Positions 16,383 through 22,221 of a DNA stretch of 33,293 nt are shown here, piece after piece (the stretch's first letter is position 1; each line of letters begins with the position of its first letter). Origin of the DNA: a virus. A program made the translations under genes and the position numbers. The stretch is taken from positions 1 to 33,293 of IMG/VR virus record IMGVR_UViG_3300023184_000345, one strand, 5' to 3'. Under the pieces are notes generated by a model that saw only the letters and a program-made list of their open reading frames with translations, did no database searches and was not told where the DNA came from.

Positions 16383-16845
16383 CCCTTGGATAATTATTGG
16401 GGTGATGGTTGCCGTAGGGAGTGCCTTTGGTTATGGTCATCACAAAGGATGGGTTGATCGTGATGCTGAGATGCAAGCGGAAATTGCTAAGTTAAATGAG
16501 AAATCCCGTGAGACTGAACAAGCATTGAATCAGACCCTGAACGACAAAGATAGTGCATTGCGAAAGGCCAAAAATGAAGTTTCTAAGAAACAGTCTGACC
16601 TTAATTCTCTTGCTGATGCTGGCAAGCTGCGGCTTCCTATCCAAGCCCCCACAAGTTGCGTACAAACCGCCACAGATGCCACCCCTGCCACCAGAGATAG
16701 GGACGAAGCAAGAGACAAACTTGAGCGAGAGACTATTAAAGCTATTATTGCCATCGCAGCAGACGGGGACAGAAACACAGCCCAACTCAACTCCTGCATC
16801 GAAACCTACGAATCAGTAAGGGAGCAAATCAATGGTAAACGCTGA
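16375..16845 (+). CDS. Rz: Rz-like i-spanin
   Basis: 156 residues: one N-terminal membrane helix (MLNPWIIIGVMVAVGSAFGY) followed by a long periplasmic coiled coil (EIAKLNEKSRETEQALNQTL) and a C-terminal part with two cysteines. This is the classic inner-membrane spanin layout. A complete second frame inside it encodes an Rz1-type lipoprotein (16574-16819), which strongly supports the call. Spanins fuse inner and outer membranes in the last lysis step in Gram-negative hosts. It overlaps the endolysin start by 14 bases. Confidence 0.8.
   Translation: MLNPWIIIGVMVAVGSAFGYGHHKGWVDRDAEMQAEIAKLNEKSRETEQALNQTLNDKDSALRKAKNEVSKKQSDLNSLADAGKLRLPIQAPTSCVQTATDATPATRDRDEARDKLERETIKAIIAIAADGDRNTAQLNSCIETYESVREQINGKR
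16574..16819 (+). CDS. Rz1: Rz1-like o-spanin lipoprotein, embedded in Rz
   Basis: 81 residues in the +1-shifted frame wholly inside Rz. Signal MKFLRNSLTLILLLMLASC with the lipobox Cys at residue 19, then a proline-rich mature part (KPPQVAYKPPQMPPLPPEIG) and a Gln/Thr-rich tail. Embedded, Pro-rich outer-membrane lipoproteins are characteristic of the Rz1 class. Length is longer than lambda Rz1 (60) but within the range of other phages. Its partner is the protein at 16375. Confidence 0.75.
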   Translation: MKFLRNSLTLILLLMLASCGFLSKPPQVAYKPPQMPPLPPEIGTKQETNLSERLLKLLLPSQQTGTETQPNSTPASKPTNQ

Positions 16846-17431
16846 ACAACTCCAACGACTGCATATTGGCATTGAGTGGGTTCCTGCTCTGAACGACACT
16901 TTTGCCAAGTTTGGCATTGCCACACAGCGCCAACAAGCGGCATTCATTGGTCAATGTGGGCATGAGTGCGGTAACTTCAAAATACTTGAAGAAAATCTTA
17001 ATTACAGGGCTGAAACCCTGATGAAACTATGGAAAACAAGGTTTCCAACGATGGAGATTGCCAACCAATATGCCAGGAATCCAAAGAAGATTGCCAACAA
17101 GGTGTATTCCTCACGCATGGGCAATAGAGATGAGGCATCTGGTGATGGGTATAGGTTTAGAGGCCGTGGGTGCATCCAGTTGACGGGCCATGCTAATTAC
17201 TTCCATGCTGGTCAAGCCTTGGGAATAGACTTTGTAATGGAGCCTGACCTTGTAGCAACGCCTAAGTATGCGGCACTGACTGCTGGTTGGTTCTGGTCAA
17301 CCCACAATTGCAACAACCTTGCAGAAGTTGCTGATTGGGTTGGACTCACCAAGAAGATTAACGGTGGAACAATCGGCCTAGATGATCGCGTAAAGCATAC
17401 AAATGAGGCTTTTGCGGTTCTTGGCTCTTGA
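16832..17431 (+). CDS. Endolysin, glycoside hydrolase family 19
   Basis: 199 residues with the complete GH19 signature. The first catalytic region GQCGHECGNFKILEENLNYR holds Glu45 (general acid) and Glu53/54; then AETLMKLW, IANKVYSSRMGNRDEASGDG and YRFRGRGCIQLTGHANY, the family's sugar-binding core. No signal peptide, so it would need a holin for release. It cleaves glycan strands of peptidoglycan. Follows Rz with a 14-base overlap and AGGGAGCAAATC upstream. The gene's end is overlapped by the last 74 bases of a convergent - strand gene. Confidence 0.9.
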   Translation: MVNAEQLQRLHIGIEWVPALNDTFAKFGIATQRQQAAFIGQCGHECGNFKILEENLNYRAETLMKLWKTRFPTMEIANQYARNPKKIANKVYSSRMGNRDEASGDGYRFRGRGCIQLTGHANYFHAGQALGIDFVMEPDLVATPKYAALTAGWFWSTHNCNNLAEVADWVGLTKKINGGTIGLDDRVKHTNEAFAVLGS

Positions 17432-17561
17432 TGCTTTGAGATAGTTGCTGGCGTAGCCAAGTAACCCCTCCCAGGCGCACCCACTCCCTGTATTCAGAGG
17501 GTCTAAGTCGTGCGCTGACAGTCTTGTTTACAAAGGTTAATTCAGTCTTAGGTCTTGGCAT
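17358..17561 (-). CDS. Small RHH-like putative DNA-binding protein
   Basis: 67 residues from ATG 17561: MPRPKTELTFVNKTVSARLR then PSEYREWVRLGGVTWLRQQL. This is a ribbon-helix-helix-like pattern (VSARLRPSEYREWVRLGG..WLR) common in small phage and plasmid proteins that bind DNA as dimers. The ATG is preceded by GAGGACTGAA and lies one base after the stop of the 34-residue gene upstream. The C-terminal 24 codons overlap the 3' end of the endolysin gene on the other strand. Last gene of the - strand operon; no terminator seen. Confidence 0.6.
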   Translation of the reverse strand: MPRPKTELTFVNKTVSARLRPSEYREWVRLGGVTWLRQQLSQSIKSQEPQKPHLYALRDHLGRLFHR

Positions 17562-17562
17562 T

Positions 17563-17667
17563 TCAGTCCTCATTAAGTGCCATCCAAACCATCAGGCAAA
17601 CGCCTCCAATGGCTAACGCAATGCCAACAAAGCCTATGGCAAAGATGGTGATTACAGTTTCAATCAC
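17563..17667 (-). CDS. Micro-protein with one membrane helix (34 aa)
   Basis: GTG start at 17667 with GGGG seven to eight bases upstream. The product (read from GTG) is IETVITIFAIGFVGIALAIG followed by GVCLMVWMALNED: a single hydrophobic helix with charged ends. It fits between its neighbours with coupled overlaps (4 bases upstream, 1 base gap downstream), which argues it is a real gene although very short. Function unknown; membrane location predicted. Confidence 0.5.
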   Translation of the reverse strand: MIETVITIFAIGFVGIALAIGGVCLMVWMALNED

Positions 17668-17816
17668 ATCACACCCCGCATTTCCCAACCCATTAAAAAG
17701 TAATTCCAGCGGGTAGTAATAGCTTGGTTAGTAAACTTCTTCCCATCCCAAAAAAGCTCTTCTTGGGTGTAGCCCTTGCCCGTCATCATGGCAATGAATA
17801 CCTGTCTTGCTTTCAT
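17664..17816 (-). CDS. Small conserved phage protein (50 aa)
   Basis: Reads MKARQVFIAMMTGKGYTQEE then LFWDGKKFTNQAITTRWNYF and ends MGWEMRGVM. I recognise the pattern 'M.ARQVF..MM..KG......L..DG.KF.N...QTRW.YF.MGWEMRG' from short proteins in phages of Burkholderiales and relatives. Start overlaps the preceding stop (ATGA). Perhaps a small DNA-binding or regulatory protein; unknown. Confidence 0.75.
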   Translation of the reverse strand: MKARQVFIAMMTGKGYTQEELFWDGKKFTNQAITTRWNYFLMGWEMRGVM

Positions 17817-18151
17817 GTGTTTCCCTTTGGCGGTGTCCACCCCAATGCAGTAGCAATACGAATTGCCGCTGACTTGTCGATGACAGGCTCTGTGCGCTGT
17901 GGTGGGGAGGTGTATAGGGGTATATGTTCTATCTTTGCTCCATGCAAGTAATTGCCTTTTGTAAACTCTAACAATTTCCCCGCACCCTCAAATAAAACAA
18001 GGTACGCCACAGGCTCTTGCTCTGGCTGTGCCAAGGCTTCTTTGATGGCGGTGATGGCTTCGTTGCACTTATCAACACCGCTACCAGCCCAATTAGGAGT
18101 AGTAAACGGCTCTAGCGCCTCAAGCGCCAGCTTCAATGCTTCTTGTGTCAT
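17813..18151 (-). CDS. Conserved phage hypothetical protein
   Basis: 112 residues: MTQEALKLALEALEPFTTPN, then KCNEAITAIKEALAQPEQEP, VAYLVLF, HIPLYTSPPQRT and a C-terminal AAIRIATALGWTPPKG. This modular text (EALEALE...AIKEALAQPEQEPVA...LYTSPP) is widespread in prophages of Proteobacteria and has no known function. Start at 18151 has GGGGAATGAAGAA before it; a longer reading exists upstream but has no ribosome site. Overlaps the gene before by 4 bases. Confidence 0.8.
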   Translation of the reverse strand: MTQEALKLALEALEPFTTPNWAGSGVDKCNEAITAIKEALAQPEQEPVAYLVLFEGAGKLLEFTKGNYLHGAKIEHIPLYTSPPQRTEPVIDKSAAIRIATALGWTPPKGNT

Positions 18152-18369
18152 TTCTTCATTCCCCTGATATATGACGCAAAAGATGCCACTGTGTCTCTGC
18201 CAAATGCAAGAGTACATTCTTCAATGTGTTGAGCCACTTCTTCAATCACATCATTGCGCTCTTTATTCTCAATGTGTTGCATGATTTGATGCTTGTGTGA
18301 ACCTTGCATATTCCAATAACCTTGTCTTTTTGCAAGTTCATCAAAAGCCTCATCTTCAGGCTCTTTCAT
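18148..18369 (-). CDS. Small hypothetical protein
   Basis: 73 residues from ATG 18369, which has GAGGAG upstream. Sequence is charged and His/Gln-rich: MKEPEDEAFDELAKRQGYWN, then HKHQIMQHIENKERNDVIEE and a C-terminal FGRDTVASFASYIRGMKK. Predicted all-helical and soluble. The C-terminal 'FGRDTVASFASYIRGMK' is typical of short phage proteins in this operon type. Function unknown. Confidence 0.7.
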   Translation of the reverse strand: MKEPEDEAFDELAKRQGYWNMQGSHKHQIMQHIENKERNDVIEEVAQHIEECTLAFGRDTVASFASYIRGMKK

Positions 18370-18520
18370 GGGGAATCTCCTCATGCTTAACTGCCTTGGC
18401 CTCATCAGTCCAGATCAATCCACAGATGGTGCAACGATAGGCAACACCATCATTGACCCTTATCCTGTCATCCATGACACCAGGTTGTTGGACTGTATAA
18501 GTGTGGATTTTCTCTATCAT
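18356..18520 (-). CDS. Small CxxC protein (54 aa)
   Basis: Begins MIEKIHTYTVQQPGVMDDRI and contains YRCTICGLIWTDEAKAVKHE, a CxxC knuckle that could bind zinc with the downstream His residues. GAGGG precedes the ATG by five bases. The stop lies 14 bases inside the next gene, so the two are coupled. The sequence was read directly since it is short; the overlap pattern and ribosome site support it. Confidence 0.65.
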   Translation of the reverse strand: MIEKIHTYTVQQPGVMDDRIRVNDGVAYRCTICGLIWTDEAKAVKHEEIPHERA

Positions 18521-18528
18521 TTTTACCC

Positions 18529-18783
18529 TCAATCAACAATAAATTCATCATCATTACGCTTGATTTCATGCTTCAAATAAGCCAAATCAGCATAAGATAA
18601 CTCGTCTGTAATGTCTTTGATTTCAAGGTTGAAACGCATCCATTTAACCTTCTTTTCACAATATGAAATAAGACCAACAGAATTGTCTCCTTCATGCCAC
18701 TCATAATCGACCTCAATTCGGTCAATTTCTGGGTTGAAGTCAGCGTCATCCCACTCAAAAGGCACAAATTCAATTGTTTGCAT
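18529..18783 (-). CDS. Small acidic hypothetical protein
   Basis: 84 residues, strongly acidic: MQTIEFVPFEWDDADFNPEI then DRIEVDYEWHEGDN, YCEKKVKWMRFNLEIKD and ITDELSYADLAYLKHEIKRN. Mixed beta and alpha, soluble. Two adjacent ATGs (18786 and 18783); the second is better placed behind ATAGGAG. Overlaps the end of the 58-residue gene before it. No family recognised. Confidence 0.7.
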   Translation of the reverse strand: MQTIEFVPFEWDDADFNPEIDRIEVDYEWHEGDNSVGLISYCEKKVKWMRFNLEIKDITDELSYADLAYLKHEIKRNDDEFIVD

Positions 18784-18946
18784 CATTCACTCCTATCTGT
18801 TCAATGTCTTGTGCGGCAAGGAGGGCATCCAGAGCCACGGATTTAAGGATTACAAGGGCACTCTCTGGCAAGGATGGATTGAGAGCCTTGTGAGCCTCTA
18901 CATCCTGCCAGAAAGCGTTTAAACGGGTTGTTTGTTGTTGGTTCAT
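18770..18946 (-). CDS. Small helical hypothetical protein (58 aa)
   Basis: Reads MNQQQTTRLNAFWQDVEAHK, then ALNPSLPESALVILKSVALD and a short tail ending DANN. The ATG at 18946 has a weak site (AAGGCAG). The 3' end overlaps the next gene by 14 bases and carries that gene's ribosome-binding site, the same arrangement as the neighbouring pairs. Function unknown. Confidence 0.6.
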   Translation of the reverse strand: MNQQQTTRLNAFWQDVEAHKALNPSLPESALVILKSVALDALLAAQDIEQIGVNDANN

Positions 18947-18987
18947 GCGCCAATTCTGCCTTGTCTGACAGACATTGGAATAGGGAT

Positions 18988-19329
18988 TTACCCTACTCTA
19001 CGCATGATCCTTTGTTTGCGACCAGAAATGCCATTTCTAGTGCCAATAATCTCAATGAATCCCTTGTCGAGCAAAGCCTTGTAACGGGCTGTGACGCTGG
19101 AATAAGGAAGGAATGGCAGTTTGGATAGCACATCATCAGAGATGCAACCATCTGGCCCATAGGCTGCAATGGTTTCAAAGACCAGTGACTCCATCTTTGT
19201 GGTGTCAATTGCCTGGGCTGCCATATGGGAAGTGGCAGGGTCTTCTTTGCGAGAGAGTTTGAATGCTGGTGTTCCAAAGAACTTTTCAACCATGCCATCA
19301 AACCAAATGTTGCTTAATTTTGTCATCAT
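18988..19329 (-). CDS. Winged-helix DNA-binding protein
   Basis: 113 residues from ATG 19329 (TTG 19332 and ATG 19326 are alternatives; AGGAG lies just upstream). Pattern: KEDPATSHMAAQAI, a helix MESLVFETIAAYGPDG, then SSVTARYKALLDKGFIEIIG and TRNGISGRKQRIMRR, the recognition helix and wing of the winged-helix class frequent in phage early operons (DPxTSHxAA ... TxRxxxLxxxGxI...G.R...SGR). Likely a regulator of phage genes. An AGGGATTTACCCT palindrome overlaps its stop codon. Confidence 0.75.
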   Translation of the reverse strand: MMTKLSNIWFDGMVEKFFGTPAFKLSRKEDPATSHMAAQAIDTTKMESLVFETIAAYGPDGCISDDVLSKLPFLPYSSVTARYKALLDKGFIEIIGTRNGISGRKQRIMRRVG

Positions 19330-19350
19330 CAACTCCTATCAAATAAAAAG

Positions 19351-19611
19351 TTACACATTTTCGTTTTGTAATGCAAGAAAACCTTTTTTTGCGCCATCCA
19401 CTAAAGACCCTTTCGCGCCACAAGACAAACAATGAAAGTTTCCTTTGCTATGGTCAGCCAATAAACTAGCCGTAATTTCTTTATGCCAAGGGCATCTGGC
19501 AATTGAGTTCACCATGCGACTATGGTTTGGCATGGGTTTTTCAATCAAATCCCCTTTATATTTGTTTGGGCCGTAAAAGGTACTTAAAATCTTAGAAAAT
19601 TTAGTTTCCAT
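19351..19611 (-). CDS. Stand-alone CHC2 zinc-finger protein (primase N-domain-like)
   Basis: 86 residues with ARCPWHKEITASLLADHSKG and NFHCLSCGAKGS: Cys-x2-His and Cys-x2-Cys spaced as in the CHC2 finger of DnaG-type primases (CPxHxExTPSxx...CxxCxxxGd). The catalytic TOPRIM part is absent here and no other primase domain is seen in the window. It may help recognise initiation sites with the host primase or act as a modifier. Start behind GATAGGAGCATAGT. An intercistronic hairpin lies just upstream of that site. Confidence 0.75.
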   Translation of the reverse strand: METKFSKILSTFYGPNKYKGDLIEKPMPNHSRMVNSIARCPWHKEITASLLADHSKGNFHCLSCGAKGSLVDGAKKGFLALQNENV

Positions 19612-19629
19612 ACTATGCTCCTATCAAAT

Positions 19630-19643
19630 GGGGCCGCAGCCCC
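19630..19643 (-). other. Intercistronic hairpin, copy 1
   Basis: GGGGCCGCAGCCCC, a perfect 5-bp stem with a CGCA loop, just after the stop of the SSB-like gene and before the ribosome site of the CHC2 gene. The same 14 bases occur at 27184-27197 in the same relation to two genes of the other - strand operon. Confidence 0.7.
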
Positions 19644-19653
19644 GTGAGGTTTA

Positions 19654-19893
19654 TCAAAAGGGAATATCCGAGTCATCAATGTCTTTTGCCTTGCGTGGAT
19701 TAGACGCTGGAGGTTGTGCATCCTTGGGATTGACTGCCAAGCCCATGAACTTGCCACTCTTGCCCTCTTTGATCCATGCTGAGAGCCAATATTCTTGACC
19801 ATCAACAGTGATGTTGCCTTTGTAGTCAGGCTGGTTAGCTGATTCCTTTTTGTCGTTCTTAAACAAAACGCCAGAGTTGTCTTTCTTTTCCAT
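19654..19893 (-). CDS. SSB-like small protein with acidic C-terminal tail
   Basis: 79 residues. Core: GVLFKNDKKES, DYKGNITVDGQEYWLSAWIK, EGKSGKFMGLAVNPKD, a small OB-like beta sheet pattern found in many phage and bacterial proteins of the DUF736 style. The end is DIDDSDIPF, the acidic peptide with terminal Pro-Phe typical of single-stranded DNA-binding proteins, which recruits replication partners. It sits between ERF and the CHC2 finger, as expected for a replication accessory protein. Start after AAAGG. Confidence 0.75.
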   Translation of the reverse strand: MEKKDNSGVLFKNDKKESANQPDYKGNITVDGQEYWLSAWIKEGKSGKFMGLAVNPKDAQPPASNPRKAKDIDDSDIPF

Positions 19894-19894
19894 A

Positions 19895-20506
19895 TTAGCC
19901 TTTCAAAGATTCGCCATGTTTCTTCAAAGCACTACGAACATTGCTTGGAAGCAATGCCCATAACGCCACCTTTTCCTCCTGGTCGGTGATTCCAGAATAC
20001 TCATCATAAGCCCCGATCATGTCATCTGCATTGATTCTGTCGGCAATGGCAATCGCAACATCTGCAATGATGTTTTGTCTATCCTTGGAGACAATAGCGC
20101 CATCTGTGGGCTTGATAACCTTCTTGTCTGAACCAACAGTACCATCCAAGGCATCATGCTCAACAATCTCAAGCGCAGCCACCCAGAGATAACGGCGCAG
20201 ATAGGTCTGAACAGCGCCCAGATTCTGCACTTCATGGCAACCCTTGAGGGCTGCTGAAGACATTGGGCTTGTCAGAACAATCTTTTCTTCTGGCTTATCG
20301 TTGTTCACAATCGTCATACTGGCCTCATCTTTGCCAAAGCTGATAATGGAAGTAAGACCAATTTGCTTGAAGATTTCTAGTGCGGGTATTACAAAGTCAC
20401 CAAGTTCAAAATAGTAGTAATTTGCAAACTTGTTGTGACCTGATTTCTTGAGTTTGGCTTGGTGAAATTCATCACGAGCCTCGTTCAGTTTTTGATATAC
20501 ATTCAT
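19895..20506 (-). CDS. erf: ERF-family single-strand annealing protein
   Basis: 203 residues. N-terminal VYQKLNEARDEFHQAKLKKS, then GHNKFANYYYFELGDFVIPA (the ERF core), and AVQTYLRRYLWVAALEIVEH, the conserved GxxxTYxRRYxLxxxLxIxxxD block, followed by D-x-D and a charged linker to a helical C-terminus. ERF proteins anneal single strands and promote recombination or genome circularisation, as in P22. It lies one base upstream of the SSB-like gene. AACAGGAGTCACGA precedes the ATG. Confidence 0.9.
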   Translation of the reverse strand: MNVYQKLNEARDEFHQAKLKKSGHNKFANYYYFELGDFVIPALEIFKQIGLTSIISFGKDEASMTIVNNDKPEEKIVLTSPMSSAALKGCHEVQNLGAVQTYLRRYLWVAALEIVEHDALDGTVGSDKKVIKPTDGAIVSKDRQNIIADVAIAIADRINADDMIGAYDEYSGITDQEEKVALWALLPSNVRSALKKHGESLKG

Positions 20507-20537
20507 TCGTGACTCCTGTTAGTGAGATTTAATTGTG

Positions 20538-20750
20538 TCAGACTTTGTTGAGAATTCTATAGGTGTTTTCCCTAATTTGCTCTCCTTGTGCTTGTGTGAT
20601 CCACATTGTCAGCATCGTTAGTTCATGATGGATTGAAGTAATGTCACCCGTGAACCCTGCGAAGTTTTTGTTTAGGCACTTGTGTGACAGTGCTTTCGTC
20701 CTGTTTTCGATTGCCATCAGCATCGTGCTGTAGTCGTTGAAGTCGCTCAT
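20538..20750 (-). CDS. Small hypothetical protein
   Basis: 70 residues from ATG 20750, with AAAAGGC upstream: MSDFNDYSTMLMAIENRTKA, then LSHKCLNKNFAGFTGDITSI and a helical end. Predicted helical. It overlaps the gene at 20644-20844 by 107 bases in another frame. Near its 3' end the DNA holds the 16-mer ATAGGTGTTTTCCCTA (20559-20574 on the + strand), also found in the divergent control region at 21422. Function unknown. Confidence 0.6.
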   Translation of the reverse strand: MSDFNDYSTMLMAIENRTKALSHKCLNKNFAGFTGDITSIHHELTMLTMWITQAQGEQIRENTYRILNKV

Positions 20751-20844
20751 TTTTTGCCTTTTCAAATGTTTGAGTTATGTCTGTGCAAGCTGCACTCTGA
20801 TAGACAAACTTAGGGTCTGTGATTGAGATTGTTGGTAGGGTCAT
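20644..20844 (-). CDS. Small hypothetical protein with long gene overlap
   Basis: 66 residues from ATG 20844: MTLPTISITDPKFVYQSAAC then TDITQTFEKAKNERLQRLQH and a basic Gln-rich tail. The part 'SITDPKFVY...TDI..TFEKA' resembles short phage proteins I have seen in early operons. Its ribosome site (AGCAAAG) is weak and it overlaps the gene before by 35 bases and the one after by 107, so the far C-terminal tail is less certain than the first 40 residues. Confidence 0.5.
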   Translation of the reverse strand: MTLPTISITDPKFVYQSAACTDITQTFEKAKNERLQRLQHDADGNRKQDESTVTQVPKQKLRRVHG

Positions 20845-20995
20845 CTTTGCTGGTGTTTTGTCTTTCAGCAAGATAGGCAAGCTGGGTTGCAAAGTCACAA
20901 TCTCGAAATAGGATAGGACTCGTTTGATCGCAATCGTCAAATGTTTCATCTGAATTGTCTCCAATGATTTCTTGTAAGCGTGATTTCATTTTCAT
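20810..20995 (-). CDS. Small hypothetical protein
   Basis: 61 residues: MKMKSRLQEIIGDNSDETFD then DCDQTSPILFRDCDFATQLA and YLAERQNTSKDD. Start at 20995 behind GAGGACAAC, seven bases after the previous stop. The motif DFATQLAYLAERQN looks like a helix. Longer in-frame readings upstream cover the neighbouring gene and have no site. No family recognised. Confidence 0.6.
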   Translation of the reverse strand: MKMKSRLQEIIGDNSDETFDDCDQTSPILFRDCDFATQLAYLAERQNTSKDDPTNNLNHRP

Positions 20996-21002
20996 GTTGT
21001 CC

Positions 21003-21353
21003 TCACTCATCAAACATTTGTTGAAAAGGGCCATCCATTTTAGCCGCTGTGATCTTTCGTTCATCAAGTGCTTTTTGAACTCGCTCAATGCGAAGATTGC
21101 GGTACTCATGCAGTTCATCAATGTCATCCACCCAAGGGGTTTTGACAACATCAAAGACCCGTAGTTCAGCAAGGCGGCGCACCTTGAGTTCCACTCGCTT
21201 CATCACGATTGATGCAACATCTTCAGCATGGTTTGCTTTGATGGCCTCCACCAGGGCAACGCTGTCCACAATGGAATCAGCTATATCATCTGGATCAAGT
21301 TCTTGGACAATCGCCCAACACTCGTATTTGAATTTTTCCTCATCAGTTGGCAT
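21003..21353 (-). CDS. First gene of the - strand early operon, hypothetical helical protein
   Basis: 116 residues, acidic and helical: MPTDEEKFKYECWAIVQELD, then DIADSIVDSVALVEAIKANH, VELKVRRLAELRVFDVVKTP and a C-terminal MDGPFQQMFDE. CAACAGGAGTTACGA precedes the ATG. As the promoter-proximal gene it should be expressed first; I do not recognise a function. The divergent operator region lies directly upstream. Confidence 0.7.
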   Translation of the reverse strand: MPTDEEKFKYECWAIVQELDPDDIADSIVDSVALVEAIKANHAEDVASIVMKRVELKVRRLAELRVFDVVKTPWVDDIDELHEYRNLRIERVQKALDERKITAAKMDGPFQQMFDE

Positions 21354-21365
21354 TCGTAACTCCTG

Positions 21366-21470
21366 TTGACCACTGCGGTATTGCAGTGATAGGACTGTCG
21401 CACAGAAAAAAGATGCAGGGAATAGGTGTTTTCCCTAGTGCAAAAAACTATAAATACCATCATACTGGCG
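21366..21470. promoter_or_regulatory. Divergent control region between the two early operons
   Basis: The 134 bases between the start at 21353 (-) and 21488 (+) hold an inverted repeat CACTGC...GCAGTG (21371-21376 and 21383-21388), a second inverted repeat AGGGAA...TTCCCT (21417-21422 and 21431-21436) and an AT-rich ACTATAAAT (21448-21456) that may be a -10 element for the + strand. Such paired repeats between divergent operons are typical operator sites. Which protein binds is not known; the winged-helix proteins at 18988 and 21488 are candidates. Confidence 0.6.
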
Positions 21471-21487
21471 TTTTTGGAGACAAGCAA

Positions 21488-21859
21488 ATGCGTTTAAACC
21501 AGACCCATCGAATCATCTTGAAACGGCTGTCTAGTGGCCCAAGGTCAATGCTCGACATGACCCACAGCGCAACAGATAACAACGCTGTGTCCTTTCACTA
21601 TGCCAAGTACCTACCAGAACTGGAGCGTTTTGGTTATGTGATCTTCCATGATGACAAGTGGCATCTGACCCAATATGGGCGCATGGAGATGAATCGGGCT
21701 GTGTCAGGTGCAGCCATGCGGATTGAAAATGGGTCAACCATAGAAAAGTATGATGGCAAGGAACTGCGTAGGAATGTGTTTCGCAGAGGTTGTTACGACT
21801 TCTTACAACTTCCTAGCAGGTTTGGAGATAATTTTGTACTCAGGAAAACCCCTACTTGA
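21488..21859 (+). CDS. Winged-helix DNA-binding protein, likely regulator
   Basis: 123 residues from ATG 21488 (GGAGACAAGCAA before it): MRLNQTHRIILKRLSSGPRS then FHYAKYLPELERFGYVIFHD and DKWHLTQYGRMEMNR. Helix-turn-helix followed by a wing fits the MarR-like or PadR-like winged-helix plan; the tail is basic and could add contacts. First gene of the + strand middle operon and next to the divergent operators, so an autoregulator is plausible. Longer in-frame readings start inside the operator and are rejected. Confidence 0.65.
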   Translation: MRLNQTHRIILKRLSSGPRSMLDMTHSATDNNAVSFHYAKYLPELERFGYVIFHDDKWHLTQYGRMEMNRAVSGAAMRIENGSTIEKYDGKELRRNVFRRGCYDFLQLPSRFGDNFVLRKTPT

Positions 21860-21885
21860 CAACCTGTTTTTCTATGGTGTACATT
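21856..21885 (+). promoter_or_regulatory. Candidate sigma70-type promoter
   Basis: TTGACA (21856-21861), 18 bases, TACATT (21880-21885). It lies at the very end of the winged-helix gene and would start a transcript near 21892 for the operon that holds the transglycosylase and transporter. Confidence 0.6.
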
Positions 21886-22038
21886 CCGTTTGTCAAAGCG
21901 ATTGCCCCGCATAGACGAAACATGAGGCCATTTACTCATGCGTTTACCCGTAAGGGACAGTGGGGCAATCACTGGAGCGCAGCAGTAAGTGGCCTTTTGC
22001 GTTCTAGACCGTACTCCACACGATAGTAACGAGTCTGC
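21886..22038 (+). other. Structured leader / possible RNA element upstream of the dpdA operon
   Basis: GATTGCCCC (21900-21908) and GGGGCAATC (21962-21970) form a perfect 9-bp closing stem. Inside is CATGAG...CTCATG (21921-21926 with 21935-21940), and after it AGCGCA...TGCGTT (about 21976-22013). The stretch has no good open frame until 22039 and starts right after the candidate promoter, so it reads like an RNA leader. It does not match a preQ1 riboswitch by eye. Confidence 0.45.
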
Positions 22039-22209
22039 ATGGACTGCATGGAAGAAAACACCGCACCCTACACACCCAAGGGCAAAAGGCGAACAGCGTT
22101 GGTTGAGCGACTGTTGAAGCATCTGGTACACGGTGGAAAACAAGGCCAGATGTATAAGCGAATCAACCCGTCAAGCGCACTTGGGGCTTTTCTAGTTTTT
22201 CAATCTTAA
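22039..22209 (+). CDS. Possible small basic protein (56 aa)
   Basis: Reads MDCMEENTAPYTPKGKRRTA then LVERLLKHLVHGGKQGQMYK and ends FLVFQS. The stop is one base before the AATAGGAG site of the next gene, and the composition (Lys, Arg, His rich helix) looks protein-like, but the start has no clear ribosome site. A second ATG lies at 22048. Might bind nucleic acid. Real gene less certain than its neighbours. Confidence 0.4.
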   Translation: MDCMEENTAPYTPKGKRRTALVERLLKHLVHGGKQGQMYKRINPSSALGAFLVFQS

Positions 22210-22221
22210 TAGGAGTCAATA

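Noticed and set aside
17432-21353. Integrase, excisionase or attachment site for lysogeny
   Set aside because: No tyrosine or serine recombinase motifs anywhere in the window; nothing supports a prophage.
21347-21487. N-terminal extension of the winged-helix protein at 21488
   Set aside because: It would cover the operators and promoter; ATG 21488 has a proper ribosome site.
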